DNA from: Rhodobacteraceae bacterium (ex Bugula neritina AB1)
GTDB taxonomy: Bacteria; Pseudomonadota; Alphaproteobacteria; Rhodobacterales; Rhodobacteraceae
Reading direction: 5' to 3'
DNA length: 64,000 bases
NCBI GenBank assembly: GCA_001730095.1
Contig: MDLF01000086.1
Location: forward strand, 110,477 to 174,476
How positions within the stretch are numbered: the stretch's first letter is position 1; the number at the start of each line of letters is the position of its first letter. Below, piece by piece: positions 63,591 to 64,000 of this stretch. Made by a program: the position numbers and the translations under genes. The notes beneath the pieces are model-generated. The model was given only the letters and a program-made list of their open reading frames with translations, was not told where the DNA came from and did no database searches.

Positions 63591-64000
63591 AAAGCGCAAG
63601 CGATCCGGTCGCCGCGCAGGTCTCAGGCAGCTGATGTGGCCCCAAGCTGAGAGGACTCCCGCAAAAAATCGGCGCTTGGCTGCGGGAGGCGGCCTTTCCG
63701 AGTCGCAGGAAAAAAGCCCCGGCTTGTGCACTTTGCCTTGGCACCCCCTATATATAGTAGAGGGTGTCGGCGGGGCGCTTCTGACCCCGTCTGCCCGCGC
63801 TTGCCGGGACTTCCTTTTCGAAGCTGATCGACGCTTTGAATCCTCCCTAAGCCTCTGATTTTATTGGTGTATCACCCCTTTTCCGCAAAAAGTCGCAGAA
63901 ACTTCAAAAAAGGGCTTGCGACTCTCCGGCACTAACCATAGAACACCCCTCACCGGCGGCGCTGAGGCGCAGCTGAGACACACCGGACGGGACGGCGGCG
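63591..64000. other. Non-coding region at the right window edge
   Basis: No gene is visible in 410 bases. It contains an AT-rich hairpin-like stretch (CCCCCTATATATAGTAGAGGG, about 63747-63766), a second AT-rich part near 63855-63915 and a probable promoter at 63916-63942. This resembles the leader of a highly expressed RNA operon. Confidence 0.5.
63916..63942 (+). promoter_or_regulatory. Probable strong promoter, perhaps for an rRNA operon
   Basis: TTGCGA (-35, 63916-63921) and CATAGA (-10, 63937-63942), with a 15-16-base spacer, follow an A-rich tract (AAAAAAGGG). This is similar in style to rrn promoters of Rhodobacterales. The 16S gene itself is not in the window. Confidence 0.4.

Overview
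The window looks like chromosomal DNA of a marine alphaproteobacterium of the Rhodobacteraceae (Roseobacter/Phaeobacter/Leisingera-like). The evidence is the high GC content, the murA-DUF2948-GNAT-hisD and UPF0262-phosphatase neighbourhoods, the infA-maf-RNase E/G-yacG block, a DUF6525 protein, TRAP transporters, and GC-rich intergenic hairpin repeats flanked by an AAATACYCCSGGG-like core. The genus assignment is inference from gene content and not from a marker phylogeny.

Layout. (1) 1-9.1 kb: the 5' end of panB (cut by the window edge), divergent from a peptide-type ABC importer operon (binding protein, two permeases, fused double ATPase) followed by a GNAT enzyme and an aldehyde dehydrogenase. 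(2) 7.8-13.2 kb: NAD salvage genes pncB and pncA around a membrane-bound hybrid histidine kinase, then the tRNA hydroxylase trhO. (3) 13.2-18.1 kb: a periplasmic nitrate reductase operon napEFDABC, with a near-perfect FNR-type site and a separate perfect inverted repeat upstream. (4) 18.4-29.95 kb: housekeeping block with tRNA-Thr, murA, hisD, a short-chain dehydrogenase, UPF0262, a low-molecular-weight phosphatase-like protein, acetyltransferases, an orphan coiled-coil protein, a nitrilase-family hydrolase, infA, maf, RNase E/G, yacG and tRNA-Phe.

(5) 29.9-44.7 kb: a complete-looking integrative and mobilizable element inserted in the 3' end of tRNA-Phe. It is bounded by perfect 52-bp direct repeats (attL/attR). 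At the left it has an integrase, two small excisionase-like proteins, a divergent repressor, and a two-gene module resembling a HicA-like toxin-antitoxin preceded by a perfect 14-bp palindrome. At the right it has a ColE1-type mobilization module (MbeC/MbeA-like, with MbeB- and MbeD-like genes nested inside the relaxase gene in another frame). Between them is the cargo: a divergent Rrf2 regulator and an operon of COG0523 GTPase, DUF1826, DUF6525, a complete Opp/Nik-type ABC importer and an EamA exporter. The best interpretation is metal (probably zinc or a metal-chelator complex) acquisition. This is the most interesting system in the window.

(6) 44.7-46.9 kb: a graveyard at the island's right border, with a second integrase cut off by an IS3-family (IS407-like) element and a fragment of another IS3 transposase. 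(7) 46.9-56.5 kb: a probable catabolic operon of M20 amidohydrolase, TRAP transporter DctMQP, COG0523 GTPase, YtcJ-type amidohydrolase and agmatinase-like ureohydrolase, divergent from a LysR regulator whose last codons and stop lie in an IS5-family insertion. (8) 56.5-57.5 kb: two decayed IS5 transposase copies. (9) 57.8-63.6 kb: a PAS histidine kinase, a soluble PAS chemoreceptor, and 5-oxoprolinase genes pxpBCA. The last 100 bases look like a strong promoter, perhaps for an rRNA operon beyond the window.
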